Positions 29,148-29,944 of a DNA stretch of 29,944 bases are shown piece by piece (position 1 is the first letter of the stretch; each line of letters starts with the position of its first letter). The stretch is from NaphS2 sp964588535 (GTDB taxonomy: Bacteria; Desulfobacterota; DSM-4660; Desulfatiglandales; Desulfatiglandaceae). Location: assembly GCA_964588535.1 (NCBI GenBank), contig CAZPQA010000034.1:1-29944 (forward strand), given 5' to 3'. The translations under genes were made by a program, and so were the position numbers. Below the pieces are notes generated by a model. The model saw only the letters and a program-made list of their open reading frames with translations, did not search any database and had not been told where the DNA came from.

Positions 29148-29944
29148 ATGATGAAATATTTTTCAAAGCTCATTTCTGTATTTTTCTTTTTGACCTTTCT
29201 CTGGCTCTTCTTTTCCCTTTGCCCGCCCAACGTCACCGCATCATCTGCAATCCAACCGCCACCTGAAAAACTCCCGCCATCACCATCAGCCCAACTCACG
29301 CCGGCGCAACAATATTCCAGTGAACTCCTGGCTTATCTGTTGAAGGTGGTTCTGGGCCGGGCAGGCCAACCCGAATCAAGAGACCTGTGGCGGCTCAGGG
29401 CTATGGATGAGCCGCTTGACTTCGACCATATTGTGAAAGTCATGAGGGATCCGGAAAAAGATCAACTTGATTTTGTGGTGCTGGACCCCGATATCCTGGA
29501 CTTGAGCCAGGTCCTCTACCATTACGATGAAAGGCTGAGTCTTTACAAGGGGGACTACGGAATTACCAGCATCTATCCCGCACCTGAAGTCCTGGCCATC
29601 CGTCTGTTTCTCCTCAAAAAAATCAAGAGGCGGGAAAAAATTGACCTGGATGCATTCATGCGGCGGGAAGCGGACCTGCTCAATGAGAAGTACCAACCAT
29701 CTCCAGAGGATCTGGCCGCCACAGGCCTGTCAGCCCGGGAAATGAAGTTCCTGCGGGATATTTTTCATAGTGAACCGGCCTTCTACCGCTATTTGACCTG
29801 CTCGTTTCTATTGAAAGAATTAAAGGAAACCGACGTCCTTGCTTCCGGCAGCCTTACGGAAAAAATTATTCAGTCGACCGATTACACTAAATTCCGATGC
29901 AAACCCATCGGAAGCCGGGGAAACAAAGACACGGTCAGAATTGC
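29148..29944 (+). CDS. Exported protein of unknown function (3' partial)
   Basis: An open frame of 265 codons that runs off the right edge. The N-terminus is a signal peptide (LISVFFFLTFLWLFFSL, cut near VTASSA), then a proline-rich linker, then a mixed helical region with no domain I recognise. Segments such as HIVKVMRDPEKDQLDFVVLD and ELLAYLLKVVLGRAG are conserved-looking but not diagnostic. Two ATGs are adjacent at 29148 and 29151 and no ribosome site is clear. It is in the same direction as the HNH gene but separated by a REP-like hairpin. The lack of a stop to the window end and good codon use support it as real. Confidence 0.65.
   Translation, partial: MMKYFSKLISVFFFLTFLWLFFSLCPPNVTASSAIQPPPEKLPPSPSAQLTPAQQYSSELLAYLLKVVLGRAGQPESRDLWRLRAMDEPLDFDHIVKVMRDPEKDQLDFVVLDPDILDLSQVLYHYDERLSLYKGDYGITSIYPAPEVLAIRLFLLKKIKRREKIDLDAFMRREADLLNEKYQPSPEDLAATGLSAREMKFLRDIFHSEPAFYRYLTCSFLLKELKETDVLASGSLTEKIIQSTDYTKFRCKPIGSRGNKDTVRI

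Overview
The window looks like about 30 kb of chromosome from an anaerobic Desulfobacterota (deltaproteobacterial, Desulfobacterales-like) organism. The grounds are an EtfA with an N-terminal ferredoxin domain, a Liv-type ABC operon with the ATPase variant common in that group, a DsrE-like sulfur-relay protein, large HPr-domain and exported proteins, and many short palindromic elements of a kind I recall from that group. The assignment is inference from gene content and memory, not from a marker gene.

Layout. 1-1.2 kb: etfB and the start of a ferredoxin-fused etfA (minus strand), split by a palindromic insertion. 1.3-4.1 kb: an AAA/DUF4143 ATPase and an exported papain-like protease (minus). 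4.2-6.7 kb: pxpABC, the three-part 5-oxoprolinase (plus). 6.7-9.0 kb: a MASE2-anchored hybrid histidine kinase with two receiver domains (minus). 9.0-12.5 kb: an accessory island with a VapBC-type pair, a TumE/HTH pair, a BrnT-like/CopG-like pair, a HigA remnant, a broken REP-associated transposase and several MITE-like repeats. 12.5-18.3 kb: a minus-strand operon, DUF1445 (YcsI)-livK-livH-livM-livG-livF. 18.4-19.7 kb: an outer-membrane beta-barrel protein. 20-21.7 kb: a MaoC dehydratase fused at its 3' end to a CorA remnant, then an ArsR regulator and a DsrE-like protein. 21.7-24.7 kb: an EamA exporter, a CBS+ACT protein and an exported EF-hand amidohydrolase (all minus). 25-26 kb: a P1/DmpA-type peptidase. 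26-27.6 kb: an HPr-domain protein. 27.8-29.9 kb: two exported proteins of unknown role and a small HNH nuclease.

How genes may work together. YcsI/DUF1445, PxpABC, a Liv transporter and a P1 peptidase would fit uptake and breakdown of peptides, glutamate derivatives or 5-oxoproline. In Bacillus the ycsI and pxp homologues share one operon; here they are separate. The link is inference.

Most notable structure. (1) Three different palindromic elements are inserted exactly at gene 3' ends (etfB, the P1 peptidase gene, the HPr gene). Each is flanked by a direct repeat and each now supplies the stop codon; removing them on paper restores a tight etfB-etfA junction and a compact convergent gene pair. 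(2) The AAA ATPase and the three toxin-antitoxin-like pairs have a -10 box only 7-9 nt before a start codon, often inside a palindrome, predicting leaderless or nearly leaderless, autoregulated transcripts. No CRISPR array, rRNA or intact tRNA gene was seen.
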